64,000 nucleotides of DNA from Bradyrhizobium sp. 149 (GTDB lineage: Bacteria > Pseudomonadota > Alphaproteobacteria > Rhizobiales > Xanthobacteraceae), in NCBI RefSeq assembly GCF_023073915.1, contig NZ_JADPKK010000022.1, positions 434,001 through 498,000 of the forward strand, read 5' to 3'. Position 1 is the stretch's first letter, and each line of letters opens with the position of its first letter. Positions 8,944 to 17,711 of this stretch are shown one piece after another. The notes beneath the pieces are model-generated. The model ran no database searches. It saw nothing but the letters and a program-made list of their open reading frames with translations, and was not told where the DNA came from. The position numbers and the translations under genes were made by a program.

Positions 8944-9437
8944 AACGTCGACTTGTCGGCCTACTGGGACTGGGTATCCTGATCGCATCGGCTTCCGCGC
9001 TAGGGGCAGCACCGGCTTTGAAACTGTTCGAGCGCGGCACGTGGCAAAGCGTGCTCAGGGGGCATGCGGGTCGCCCGACGCTCGTGCATTTCTGGGGCGT
9101 AACCTGCGGTCCCTGCAAGGTCGAGCTGCCGTTGCTCGGGCAATTTGCGAAGGATCATCCCGGGATCGACGTCGTCACGATCAGCGCGGATCTCGTGCCG
9201 AACCTGCCGGCAGCCACGCAATCGATGCTCGACAAGGCGGGGCTGTCGTCGACCGAAAACTTCATCTTCAACGACGGCTTTGTCGAGCGTTTGCGGTTCG
9301 AGATCGACCCCGGCTGGCAGGGCGACATTCCCCGGACAGTGCTGATCTCCCGGGACGGGACCATCTCCACGATCGAAGGCTCGGCCGAGATGGCAGACCT
9401 CGAAAAATGGTCGGCGGAACAGCTCTCCACACACTGA
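8940..9437 (+). CDS. TlpA-like periplasmic thioredoxin-fold protein
   Basis: A 165-residue exported thiol-disulphide protein. It has an N-terminal signal sequence, then a thioredoxin fold with active site WGVTCGPC (Cys56, Cys59) and a cis-Pro region GDIPRTVLIS. TlpA/ResA-type proteins reduce copper-centre cysteines in cytochrome oxidase subunit II or in copper chaperones. The start codon overlaps the propeller stop codon (ATGA). Its place between the receptor and PCuAC genes suggests it keeps copper-binding thiols reduced during copper delivery, perhaps including those of its upstream neighbour. Confidence 0.85.
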   Translation: MKRRLVGLLGLGILIASASALGAAPALKLFERGTWQSVLRGHAGRPTLVHFWGVTCGPCKVELPLLGQFAKDHPGIDVVTISADLVPNLPAATQSMLDKAGLSSTENFIFNDGFVERLRFEIDPGWQGDIPRTVLISRDGTISTIEGSAEMADLEKWSAEQLSTH

Positions 9438-9465
9438 AATTCAATCTGCAAACGGGAAGACCGAT

Positions 9466-9984
9466 ATGAAGACCATGTTGAAATATGTGCTGTTCGCGGC
9501 GCTCGCTCTCGCGCTCTGCGCCGCACCCGCGGCGGCCGACGACGTCAAGGCCGGCGATCTCGTCATCTCGCAGGCGTGGAGCCGGGCGACACCGGGCGGC
9601 GCCAAGGTGGCCGGCGGTTATCTGACCATCGAGAACAAGGGCACAGTGGCCGACAAGCTGGTCGGCGTTTCCGCCGATATCGCGGGGAAGGCCGAGGTCC
9701 ATGAGATGGCGACGGAGAACGGCGTGATGAAGATGCGCCTGCTCGACAAGGGCCTCGTGATCGATCCCGGCAAGACGGTGAAGTTCGCGCCCGGCGGCTA
9801 CCACCTGATGCTCCAGGAGCTGAAGGGCCCCTTCAAGCAGGGCGACAAGGTGCCGGTGACGCTGCAGTTCGAGAAGGCCGGCAAGGTCGCCGTGTCCCTC
9901 GACGTACAGGGTGTCGGCGCGCAAGCGCCCGGCGATAGGGGGCACACGAAGAAAATGCCTGATCATTCGGGAATGAAGATGTAA
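9466..9984 (+). CDS. pcuC: PCuAC periplasmic copper chaperone
   Basis: A 172-residue protein with a clear signal peptide ending AAAD and one PCuAC domain. The copper-site pattern is present: His79 and Met81 (HEM), Met88/Met90 (MKM), and His113/Met115 (HLM). A C-terminal His/Met tail (HTKKMPDHSGMKM) gives a second possible copper site. PCuAC proteins bind Cu(I) and hand it to cytochrome oxidase maturation factors such as ScoI. It lies 28 bp after the thioredoxin gene. In B. diazoefficiens the homologue PcuC is induced by copper starvation and supports cytochrome oxidase assembly. Confidence 0.93.
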   Translation: MKTMLKYVLFAALALALCAAPAAADDVKAGDLVISQAWSRATPGGAKVAGGYLTIENKGTVADKLVGVSADIAGKAEVHEMATENGVMKMRLLDKGLVIDPGKTVKFAPGGYHLMLQELKGPFKQGDKVPVTLQFEKAGKVAVSLDVQGVGAQAPGDRGHTKKMPDHSGMKM

Positions 9985-10016
9985 CGAACAGGATCTGGAC
10001 CTTTAGGAGACCACAC

Positions 10017-10535
10017 ATGTCGAAGCGAACCTGGGGCATTCTTCTGGGGGTACTTGCAGCAACGCCGGCGACTGCGCACGTCTTCCTCGAAGGCAAGCAG
10101 GCGAATGTGGGGGGATCGTATAAAGCCGTCTTTGCCGTCCCGCACGGTTGCGCGGGCTCGCCCACCGTGAAAATCCGCGTGCAGATCCCGGAAGGGGTGA
10201 TCGCGGTGAAGCCGATGCCGAAAGCGGGCTGGACCATCGATGTCGTCGAAGGCAAATATGCCGGCGAATACGACTACCACGGCAACAAGCTGTCCTCCGG
10301 CGTCAAGGAGGTGACTTGGTCCGGCGGCAAGCTGCCGGACAAGAACTATGACGAGTTCGTCATGCATACAGCCCTCACCGAAGCCCTCAAGCCGAACACG
10401 ATTCTGTACTTCCCCGTCGTCCAGGAATGCGAGACCGGCGTCAGCCGCTGGATCGAAATCTCGGCTGAGGGGGCGGGGCATTCGCATGAGGGAAAATCGC
10501 CGGCACCTGGCGTGAAACTCCTGCCAAAACCCTGA
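10017..10535 (+). CDS. pcuD: YcnI-like DUF1775 copper-binding protein
   Basis: A 172-residue exported protein of the YcnI/DUF1775 family. The signal peptide ends TPATA, leaving His21 as the first mature residue (HVFLEGKQ), the arrangement used by YcnI proteins to bind Cu(II) through the N-terminal histidine. Conserved family segments include VPHGCAGSPT and a C-terminal PVVQECE. A His-containing tail (GHSHEGK) follows. It lies 32 bp after pcuC with an AGGAG ribosome-binding site, and its stop overlaps the next start (TGATG). It probably exchanges periplasmic copper with the CopC-CopD fusion. Confidence 0.9.
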   Translation: MSKRTWGILLGVLAATPATAHVFLEGKQANVGGSYKAVFAVPHGCAGSPTVKIRVQIPEGVIAVKPMPKAGWTIDVVEGKYAGEYDYHGNKLSSGVKEVTWSGGKLPDKNYDEFVMHTALTEALKPNTILYFPVVQECETGVSRWIEISAEGAGHSHEGKSPAPGVKLLPKP

Positions 10536-12097
10536 TGCGCCTGCTCGCCGCGTTCGCGACGTTGCTCCTGTTTGTCGGCTGCGCGACCGGCGCGTCGGCG
10601 CACGCCGCGCTCGTCGCGGTCGAACCGGCGAGCGGCAGCATGCTCGCGAGCGCGCCGAAGGCGGTGGAGTTGCGCTTCAACGAGGCGGTGACGCCCGGCG
10701 CGATCCAGTTGATCGACGGCGCGGGCAGGGCGCGGGATGATGTGCGCGTCAGCGCATCGGGAGGGACGATCTCGGTTGCCATGCCGGCGGACCTGCCGCA
10801 GGGCACGGCGGTCGTCAGCTATCGCGTGATCTCGCAGGACGGCCATCCCGTCGCGGGATCGGTGGTCTTCTCCGTCGGCATGCCGACGGGGACGCAACCT
10901 CCCGCAAACGCGGATGATCGATTGAACGGGCTGATCTGGCTGGCGCGGGTCGGTCTCTATTTCGGCCTGTTCGTCGGGGTCGGCGGCGTGTTTTTCGCGC
11001 GCTGGGTTGCGCAGTCGACGGCCGGCACGACCATTCCGCGTGTAGCGCTCGCTCTCGGCCTTGCGAGCGCCATTGCGACCCTCGGTCTGTTGGGCCTCGA
11101 TCTCCTCGGCCTGCCTCCAGCGGAGCTCGTGACCATTGCCCCCTGGAAGGTGGCGTTTACGACAAGCGCAGGTCCCGCATTGCTTGCCGCCATCACGGCG
11201 ATGATATTCGCGCTGATAGCGTTGCGCGGCGGATGGTACGCGCGCACGCTCGCGCTTATCGCGTTTGTCGGCGCCGGCTTGTCGCTGGCCATGACCGGCC
11301 ATGCGGCAACGGCGCCGCCCGAGGTGCTGACGCGGCCGGCGATCTTCCTGCATGGCCTCGCCGTTGCCTTCTGGATTGGCGCGCTCGCCCCACTTGCTAC
11401 ACTTGTATCGAAGTCGTCAGCCGCGACATTGCCTATCGTGATCCGGTTCTCCCGCATCGCCGTGCCGGTCGTTGGCGTTCTCGCATTGACCGGCCTCGCG
11501 CTCGCCATCGTCCAGCTTGAAAGGCCATCTGCCTTGGTCGAGTCCCGCTACGGACTGATCCTCTCGATCAAGCTCACGCTGGTCCTCGTGCTGCTGGCGC
11601 TTGCCGCGCTAAACCGCTTTCGCCTGACCCCGGCGCTCGCGGGGAATCGCAAAGCCGCGCCGGCCCTGAAGCGCTCGATTGTGTTCGAATGCGCCATCGC
11701 GCTCGGCATCCTCGCGGTTGTGGCCGGGTGGCGCTTCACGCCGCCGCCGCGGACGATCGTTCCGGAGACGCCGTTGGCGATCCACATCCATACCGACAGG
11801 GCGATGTTCCAGGTCCTGGTCTCACCGGGTAAGGCGGGTGTCGACGATTTCGTGCTGCAGCTCATGACCGGCGAGGGGGCGGTTCTCGAGGCGAAGGAGG
11901 TCACGTTGACGCTGAGTCTGCCCGAACGCGGCATCGAGCCGTTCGAGCGGAACGCAACGCGCGGCCCGGACAGCTACTGGCATGTGCACAAAGTCGAGCT
12001 GCCCTTTGCCGGCCGCTGGCATGTGCGGATCGACGCGCTGGTGACCGATTTCGAGAAGATCACGCTGGAGGACGAGCTTGAGGTGGGGGCGCCCTGA
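10535..12097 (+). CDS. pcuE: CopC-CopD fusion, YcnJ/PcuE-type copper transporter
   Basis: A 520-residue inner-membrane protein. Residues 1-22 are a signal; mature His23 begins the CopC domain (HAALVAVEPASG, GHPVAGSVVFSVG), which binds Cu(II) through the N-terminal His. From about residue 130 come eight or so membrane helices of the CopD domain, including the H-containing GHAATAPPEVLTR and FLHGLAVAFWIG. A C-terminal periplasmic beta domain of about 110 residues follows, as in YcnJ. The start overlaps the previous stop by one base. The family imports copper into or across the inner membrane. It is the last gene of the operon. Confidence 0.92.
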   Translation: MRLLAAFATLLLFVGCATGASAHAALVAVEPASGSMLASAPKAVELRFNEAVTPGAIQLIDGAGRARDDVRVSASGGTISVAMPADLPQGTAVVSYRVISQDGHPVAGSVVFSVGMPTGTQPPANADDRLNGLIWLARVGLYFGLFVGVGGVFFARWVAQSTAGTTIPRVALALGLASAIATLGLLGLDLLGLPPAELVTIAPWKVAFTTSAGPALLAAITAMIFALIALRGGWYARTLALIAFVGAGLSLAMTGHAATAPPEVLTRPAIFLHGLAVAFWIGALAPLATLVSKSSAATLPIVIRFSRIAVPVVGVLALTGLALAIVQLERPSALVESRYGLILSIKLTLVLVLLALAALNRFRLTPALAGNRKAAPALKRSIVFECAIALGILAVVAGWRFTPPPRTIVPETPLAIHIHTDRAMFQVLVSPGKAGVDDFVLQLMTGEGAVLEAKEVTLTLSLPERGIEPFERNATRGPDSYWHVHKVELPFAGRWHVRIDALVTDFEKITLEDELEVGAP

Positions 12098-12154
12098 ACC
12101 CTGCTCTTTGGCACTTCACGCCGAACCTGAAGTCGACGGAAAATGACAGGAATT

Positions 12155-12174
12155 CCGCTGCCTTAGCGGGTTTT
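12155..12174 (+). terminator. Weak possible terminator after the copper operon
   Basis: A short stem CCGCT / AGCGG with a 5-base loop is followed by GTTTT, 57 bp past pcuE. The stem is only five pairs, so termination may be inefficient and proS could receive read-through. Confidence 0.3.
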
Positions 12175-12249
12175 CCTCATTCCCGGTCTTGTGTTTTGGC
12201 TCCCAATCCGGTTTCACTGCAAGCCGTCACTGATTCCTCGAGTATTGCC

Positions 12250-13569
12250 ATGCGGTTGTCGCGGTTCTTTCTGCCCATTCTGAAGGAAAATCCGAAAGAG
12301 GCGGAGATCGTCTCGCATCGGCTGATGCTGCGCGCGGGCATGATCCGGCAGGAGGCCGCCGGCATCTATGCCTGGCTGCCGCTCGGCTTTCGCGTCTTGA
12401 AGAAGATCGAACAGATCGTGCGGGAGGAGCAGGACCGCTCCGGCGCGCTTGAACTGTTGATGCCGACGCTCCAGCTTGCCGACCTCTGGCGTGAGAGCGG
12501 CCGCTACGATGCCTATGGCCCCGAGATGCTGCGCATCGCCGACCGCCACAAGCGCGAGCTGCTGTACGGGCCGACCAACGAGGAAATGATCACCGAGATC
12601 TTCCGCGCTTACGTCAAGTCCTACAAGAGCCTGCCGCTGAATCTGTATCATATCCAATGGAAATTCCGCGACGAGCAGCGTCCGCGCTTCGGCGTGATGC
12701 GCGGCCGCGAATTCCTGATGAAGGACGCCTATTCGTTCGACCTCAACGAAGCCGCAGCGCGCGTCGCCTACAACAAGATGTTCGTCGCGTACTTGCGCAC
12801 CTTCGCGCGGATGGGGCTGAAGGCGATCCCGATGCGCGCCGAGACCGGCCCGATCGGCGGCGATCTCAGCCACGAGTTCATCGTGCTCGCCGAGACCGGT
12901 GAATCCGGCGTTTTCATCAATCGCGACGTGCTGGACCTGCCGGTACCGGGCGAGGACGTCGACTATGAGAGCGATTTGACGCCGATCATCAAGCAATGGA
13001 CCTCGGTCTATGCGGCGACGGAAGACGTTCACGATGCCGCGCGCTTCGAGCAGGAAGTGCCCGCGGATAAGCGGGTGAACACGCGTGGTATCGAGGTCGG
13101 GCAGATCTTCTATTTCGGCACGAAGTATTCCGACGCGATGAAGGCGCTGGTAGCGGGCCCCGACGGTGTCGATGTGCCGATCCACGGCGGCTCCTACGGC
13201 GTCGGCGTCTCGCGCCTGCTCGGTGCCATCATCGAGGCCTGCCATGACGATGCCGGCATCAAATGGCCGGAGGCCGTTGCCCCGTTCCGCGTGTCGATTC
13301 TCAACCTCAAGCAGGGCGATGCCGCGGTCGATGCGGCTTGCGAGAAGCTCTACGCGGAGCTGTCCGCCAAGGGCGTCGACGTGCTCTACGATGACACCGA
13401 CCAGCGCGCCGGGGCCAAATTCGCCGCCGCCGACCTGATTGGCATCCCCTGGCAGATCATGATCGGGCCGAAGGGGCTCGCCGACGGCAAGGTCGAGATC
13501 AAGCGGCGCAGCGACGGCGCGCGGGAGACGATGTCGCCTGCGGACGCGGTCGCCCGCCTGGTCGGCTGA
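12250..13569 (+). CDS. proS: Prolyl-tRNA synthetase, short alphaproteobacterial type
   Basis: A 439-residue class II aminoacyl-tRNA synthetase charging tRNA-Pro. Motif 2 is visible in FRDEQRPRFGVMRGREF and motif 3 in GGSYGVGVSRL, followed by an anticodon-binding domain from about residue 345. At this length it lacks the INS editing insertion of longer bacterial ProRS, as is usual in alphaproteobacteria, so Ala-tRNA-Pro must be cleared by a free-standing protein. The ATG at 12250 (MRLSRFFLPIL) is the family start; an in-frame codon at 12196 would add an unrelated extension. It is followed by lolC and lolD on the same strand. Confidence 0.96.
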   Translation: MRLSRFFLPILKENPKEAEIVSHRLMLRAGMIRQEAAGIYAWLPLGFRVLKKIEQIVREEQDRSGALELLMPTLQLADLWRESGRYDAYGPEMLRIADRHKRELLYGPTNEEMITEIFRAYVKSYKSLPLNLYHIQWKFRDEQRPRFGVMRGREFLMKDAYSFDLNEAAARVAYNKMFVAYLRTFARMGLKAIPMRAETGPIGGDLSHEFIVLAETGESGVFINRDVLDLPVPGEDVDYESDLTPIIKQWTSVYAATEDVHDAARFEQEVPADKRVNTRGIEVGQIFYFGTKYSDAMKALVAGPDGVDVPIHGGSYGVGVSRLLGAIIEACHDDAGIKWPEAVAPFRVSILNLKQGDAAVDAACEKLYAELSAKGVDVLYDDTDQRAGAKFAAADLIGIPWQIMIGPKGLADGKVEIKRRSDGARETMSPADAVARLVG

Positions 13570-13641
13570 ATAGTGTTCATCGCGCGATAGTGGGCCGGTA
13601 ATCCGGCCACATTTGACCCCGAATCATGGGATTATCGAGCG

Positions 13642-14922
13642 ATGGATGAAACCATGACTGAGACCGTACAAACCGCGCCTTTTGCGCCATTCGAGTGGAT
13701 GCTGTCGGCGCGCTACTTGCGGGCGCGCCGCAAGGAGGGATTCATCTCGGTCATCGCCGGGTTCTCGTTCCTCGGCATCATGCTGGGCGTGGCGACGCTG
13801 ATCATCGTCATGGCCGTCATGAACGGCTTCCGCAAGGAGCTGCTCGACAAGATCCTCGGGCTCAACGGCCACATCCTGGTGCAGCCGCTGGAGTCGCCGC
13901 TGACCGACTGGAAAGACGTCGCCGACCGTCTCAGCCAGGTCCAGGGCATCCGGCTCGCAGCGCCCGTGGTGGACGGCCAGGCGCTGGCGTCATCGCCGTG
14001 GAACGCTTCGGGCGTCCTGGTGCGCGGCATCCGCTCCGACGACCTCAACAACCTCACCTCGATCGCCAAGAACATCAAGCAGGGCTCGCTCGAGGGCTTT
14101 GACGACGGGCAGGGGGTCGCGATCGGACGGCGCCTCGCCGACCAGCTGTCGCTGCACGCCGGCGACAGCATCACGCTGGTGGCGCCGAAGGGCGCAGTCA
14201 CGCCGATGGGCACAACACCGCGCATAAAACCGTACAAGATCGCTGCGGTGTTCGAGATCGGCATGTCCGAGTATGATCTCGGCTTCGTGTTCATGCCGCT
14301 CGCGGAGGCGCAGGCCTACTTCAACCGCAGCAACGACGTCACCTCGATCGAGGTCTTCACCACCAATCCGGATCAGATCGTCGCGTTCCGCCAGGCCGTG
14401 ACGGAGGCGGCGGGCCGGCCGGTGTTCCTGGTGGACTGGCGCCAGCGCAACTCCACCTTCTTCAATGCGCTCCAGGTCGAGCGCAACGTGATGTTCCTGA
14501 TCCTCACCATGATCGTGCTGGTCGCGGCGCTCAACATCGTCTCCGGCCTGATCATGCTGGTGAAGGACAAGGGCAGCGACATCGCGATCCTGCGCACGAT
14601 GGGGGCCTCGCAAGGCTCGATCATGCGCATCTTCCTGATCACGGGCGCCTCGATCGGCGTGGTCGGTACGATGGTCGGCTTCTTCGTCGGGCTGCTGATC
14701 TGCCTGAACATCGAATCGATCAGGCAGTTCCTGTCCTGGCTGACCAGCACCGAACTGTTTTCGCCAGAGCTCTATTTCCTGTCGAAGCTGCCCGCCGAGA
14801 TCGACATCGGCGAGACCTCGGCCGTCGTCATCATGGCGCTGACGCTGTCGTTCCTGGCAACGCTGTATCCGTCCTGGCGCGCCGCACGCCTCGATCCCGT
14901 CGAAGCGCTGCGGTACGAGTGA
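13642..14922 (+). CDS. lolC: Lipoprotein-releasing permease LolC/LolE
   Basis: A 426-residue inner-membrane protein of the FtsX-like Lol permease family. One membrane helix lies near residues 30-55 (GFSFLGIMLGVATLIIV), then a large periplasmic domain, then three helices near 285-310, 330-360 and 390-410. The C-terminus YPSWRAARLDPVEALRYE is the family signature. With LolD it extracts outer-membrane lipoproteins from the inner membrane and gives them to LolA. Only one permease gene is present beside lolD, so a homodimeric LolC-type transporter is expected. Ends 7 bp before lolD. Confidence 0.95.
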   Translation: MDETMTETVQTAPFAPFEWMLSARYLRARRKEGFISVIAGFSFLGIMLGVATLIIVMAVMNGFRKELLDKILGLNGHILVQPLESPLTDWKDVADRLSQVQGIRLAAPVVDGQALASSPWNASGVLVRGIRSDDLNNLTSIAKNIKQGSLEGFDDGQGVAIGRRLADQLSLHAGDSITLVAPKGAVTPMGTTPRIKPYKIAAVFEIGMSEYDLGFVFMPLAEAQAYFNRSNDVTSIEVFTTNPDQIVAFRQAVTEAAGRPVFLVDWRQRNSTFFNALQVERNVMFLILTMIVLVAALNIVSGLIMLVKDKGSDIAILRTMGASQGSIMRIFLITGASIGVVGTMVGFFVGLLICLNIESIRQFLSWLTSTELFSPELYFLSKLPAEIDIGETSAVVIMALTLSFLATLYPSWRAARLDPVEALRYE

Positions 14923-14929
14923 GGGGCTG

Positions 14930-15634
14930 ATGGAGAGCCAGCAGGGGGCGGAAGATGTGCCGGTCATTTATCTCCACGAGATAAAGCGGCAGTACTTGCA
15001 GGGCGAGGTGCCGCTGACGATCCTCGACGGCGCCAAGCTCGCGCTGTGGGCGGGCCAGTCCGTGGCGCTGGTGGCGCCGTCGGGCTCGGGCAAGTCGACG
15101 CTGCTCCACATTGCGGGGCTGCTGGAAGCGCCCGATTCCGGCGAGGTCTACGTCAACGGCGCGCCGACCTCGCAACTTCCCGACATCGAGCGAACCCAGC
15201 TTCGCCGCACCGATATCGGTTTCGTCTACCAGTCCCACCGCCTGCTGCCGGAGTTCTCGGCGCTGGAGAACGTCATGCTGCCGCAGATGATCCGCGGCCT
15301 CAAGAAGTCCGAGAGCGTCAAGCGCGCCAAGGAGATCCTGGGCTATCTCGGCCTCGGCGAGCGCATCACGCATCGTCCATCCGAGCTGTCGGGCGGCGAG
15401 CAGCAGCGCGTCGCGATCGCGCGCGCGGTGGCCAATGCACCGCGGGTGCTGTTTGCGGACGAGCCGACCGGCAATCTCGATCCGCACACGGCGGACCACG
15501 TCTTCCAGGCCCTGATGCAGCTCGTCAAGGCGACCAGGGTCTCTATGCTGATCGCGACCCACAACATGGAGCTCGCCGGCCGCATGGACCGCCGCGTGTC
15601 GCTGTCGAACGGCCAGGTCATCGAGCTCGAGTAA
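14930..15634 (+). CDS. lolD: Lipoprotein-releasing ATPase LolD
   Basis: A 234-residue ABC ATPase. Walker A APSGSGKST, signature LSGGEQQR and Walker B VLFADEPTGNLD are intact, with the LolD/MacB-type H-loop IATHNMEL. It energises release of lipoproteins by the LolC permease encoded 7 bp upstream. Length and motifs are ordinary. An early ribosome-binding GAGGGG lies just before the ATG. Confidence 0.95.
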   Translation: MESQQGAEDVPVIYLHEIKRQYLQGEVPLTILDGAKLALWAGQSVALVAPSGSGKSTLLHIAGLLEAPDSGEVYVNGAPTSQLPDIERTQLRRTDIGFVYQSHRLLPEFSALENVMLPQMIRGLKKSESVKRAKEILGYLGLGERITHRPSELSGGEQQRVAIARAVANAPRVLFADEPTGNLDPHTADHVFQALMQLVKATRVSMLIATHNMELAGRMDRRVSLSNGQVIELE

Positions 15635-15737
15635 CGTCACCGAGCTCGACTAAAAAAGCGCGAAAACAACCCCATGCACAGTAGCCAAGTGCATGGCCGG
15701 ACTGACGAAAAAAATGGCGCCGGCACTCTCGGGGCGT
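15635..15737. other. Short intergenic region between convergent lolD and MDR gene
   Basis: Holds the second copy of the 31-bp dispersed repeat and short A-rich runs. No gene or strong terminator hairpin was seen, although two convergent genes end here. Confidence 0.6.
15654..15684 (-). repeat. 31-bp dispersed repeat, copy 2
   Basis: Reverse complement of the repeat at 186-216, matching 30 of 31 bases. It begins 20 bp after the lolD stop codon. The 15.4-kb separation and opposite orientation show a dispersed family rather than a local duplication. Confidence 0.7.
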
Positions 15738-16805
15738 TCAAGGCCGGATCACCGTCAATTTGAAGGGTCCGCCATTCGCTGCGGCGTGTTCGACCGCCTC
15801 GTTGGCATGGTCGAGATCGAAGGCCGTGGCCTCGTACTCCTCCAGCCGGAGCAGTCCAGCACGCACCAGCGCGATCAGGCGGCCTGCGGCATCCGGCGGG
15901 TACATCCAGACGCCGTGGATGCTGACGCAGTTGCGCATGATCCAGGGATAGGGCAGCTCGAGGCCCGCGCCGACGCCGCCCATCAACACGACGCGGCCGT
16001 AAGGGCGCACCGTCATGATCGCCGCGCGCACCACATTCGTGCTCACCGAGGGCGGCATGATGTCGAGCACGCAGTCGATCGGCCCGGAAGCTGCGCGCTT
16101 CATGCTCTCGCGGTCGTCGTCCTCGTTGCCGGAGAGCCTGACCGGCTTCACGCGATCGCCAAAGCGGCGGACGAGGTCGGCGAGGATAGCCTCGTTGCGG
16201 CCGGGCGCGACCACGCAAGCAGCCCCCATCGCGAGCGCGACCGAGACGGCCGCGCTGCCGAAATTGCCGGTGGCCCCGCTCACCAGCACGGTCTCGCCGG
16301 GCTGAAGGTTGGCGGCGAGGAAGCCGCCATAGGGCACCAGTAGCGTCCCCAGCGCGCACCATCGCGTGGCGTCCTCCGGCGTGATCGTACCGATCCGTTT
16401 GACGTTCTCCGTCGGCACCCGCATCTGCTCGGCAAACGAGCCGTGGCGAAAATGCTGTTGCAGGCGCATGCCGCCTGCACCGGCGGCGGTCAGCCCTTGC
16501 AGGGCGATGTCGGGCGCAATGGCATCATCGCGCGAACGCACCGTCGGGTCGCAGAACACCCAGTCCCCGATTGCGAGTTTGGTTGCGTCCGGGCCGATGG
16601 CGCGCACCCGGCCGATGCAGCCAGGCCCCGGGATGATCGGCAGGTCGAGCGCATAGTTGCGCACCCCGCTGAAGACCTCGTTCATGTAGGACAGCACGCG
16701 CGTGGCGACGACGTCGACGATGACCTCGCCGGTCCCGAGCACCGGTTCAGGGGCATTCTCGAGCGCAAGCGGAGATCCAAGGGATTTAAGTACGGCGGCT
16801 TTCAT
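15738..16805 (-). CDS. Zinc-independent MDR-family oxidoreductase
   Basis: A 355-residue medium-chain dehydrogenase/reductase. The N-terminal GroES-like domain lacks the Cys/His set of zinc alcohol dehydrogenases. The Rossmann segment VLVSGATGNFGSAAV (about residues 175-190) binds NAD(P)H. This suggests a quinone- or enone-reductase-like role; the substrate is unknown. The ATG at 16805 has a strong upstream GAGGTGA site, so it is preferred over an in-frame GTG at 16814. It is divergent from the XRE regulator gene across about 106 bp, a common arrangement for a regulator and its target. Confidence 0.88.
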   Translation of the reverse strand: MKAAVLKSLGSPLALENAPEPVLGTGEVIVDVVATRVLSYMNEVFSGVRNYALDLPIIPGPGCIGRVRAIGPDATKLAIGDWVFCDPTVRSRDDAIAPDIALQGLTAAGAGGMRLQQHFRHGSFAEQMRVPTENVKRIGTITPEDATRWCALGTLLVPYGGFLAANLQPGETVLVSGATGNFGSAAVSVALAMGAACVVAPGRNEAILADLVRRFGDRVKPVRLSGNEDDDRESMKRAASGPIDCVLDIMPPSVSTNVVRAAIMTVRPYGRVVLMGGVGAGLELPYPWIMRNCVSIHGVWMYPPDAAGRLIALVRAGLLRLEEYEATAFDLDHANEAVEHAAANGGPFKLTVIRP

Positions 16806-16868
16806 GGTGGTCACCTCAGGTTCGGGTGAACGGTATATGCGCCCGGCTTGAAAGCGCGGGAAGGCCTG

Positions 16869-16883
16869 GTATTATCCTAGTAC
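16869..16883. promoter_or_regulatory. Candidate operator between MDR and XRE genes
   Basis: GTATTATCCTAGTAC is an imperfect inverted repeat (GTATTA / TAGTAC, one mismatch) in the divergent promoter region, 28 bp before the regulator start. It is a plausible binding site for the XRE regulator, inferred from position and symmetry only. Confidence 0.35.
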
Positions 16884-16911
16884 TTTGCTGGCCCTCCTTG
16901 AAAGCGTCACC

Positions 16912-17685
16912 ATGGCCGATCCACGCCGCGTCGAATTCGGCGACTTCCTCAGGTCCCGCCGCGAAAAGCTGTCGCCGAAGATGGTCGGGCTTCCCGCTGG
17001 CCGGCGGCGGCGCACCGCAGGGCTGCGCCGCGAGGAGGTCGCGCAGCTCGCCGGCATCGGCGTCGACTGGTACATCCGACTCGAGCAGGGCCGCACGGTC
17101 AGCCCCTCGGTCACCACCGTCGACGCATTGGCCCGCGCGCTGCGCCTCAGCAAGACCGAGCATGCCCATCTCAAGGCGCTGGCCCGTGACGGCGACAAGC
17201 GCGCGTTCACGCGCGAGATCGTGCCAGCGCCCGTCCGGCGGATGATCGAGAGCCTGACGCAGCCGGCCTATGTCACGGGGCGGCGCTGGGACGTGCTGGC
17301 CTGGAATGCGGCGGCCGAGGAGATATTCGGGTTCGGACAATTGCCCGAGCAGGATCGCAACACGCTGTTGCTGGTGATGACCAACAAGCAGACCCGAAAA
17401 TTCTATGGTGCCGGCTGGGCCGACGTCGCCAAGAGCATGGTCGCGATGTTTCGTGCCACTCACGACGTCTGGGCCGGCGATCCCGCCTTCACGGAATTGC
17501 TGACGCGGCTGCGCGAAGGCAGTCCGGAGTTCGTTAAATGGTGGGAAGCGCACGATATCCGCAGCACCGCCGCGGGCCTCAAGACCATGAACCATCCGAC
17601 CAAGGGTGTGCTCCGGTTCGAGCACACGAGCTTTCAGGCCAATGACGATCCGGCGCTGAAGCTGGTGATCTACACGCCGGTGTAG
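16912..17685 (+). CDS. XRE-family regulator with MmyB-like ligand domain
   Basis: A 257-residue transcription regulator. An N-terminal XRE helix-turn-helix (AGLRREEVAQLAGIGVDWYIRLEQGR, residues about 34-60; LRREEVAQLAGIGVDWY is the key part) is followed by an MmyB-like C-terminal domain, including the characteristic RRWDVLAWNAAAE and FRATHD segments and a C-terminal LKTMNHPTKGVLRF. These regulators usually repress an adjacent divergent oxidoreductase gene. The ATG at 16912 begins a normal family N-terminus; an upstream TTG at 16885 is less likely. Ligand unknown. Confidence 0.9.
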   Translation: MADPRRVEFGDFLRSRREKLSPKMVGLPAGRRRRTAGLRREEVAQLAGIGVDWYIRLEQGRTVSPSVTTVDALARALRLSKTEHAHLKALARDGDKRAFTREIVPAPVRRMIESLTQPAYVTGRRWDVLAWNAAAEEIFGFGQLPEQDRNTLLLVMTNKQTRKFYGAGWADVAKSMVAMFRATHDVWAGDPAFTELLTRLREGSPEFVKWWEAHDIRSTAAGLKTMNHPTKGVLRFEHTSFQANDDPALKLVIYTPV

Positions 17686-17711
17686 ATTGCGGAAGCATAG
17701 GCCCGAGCTCG

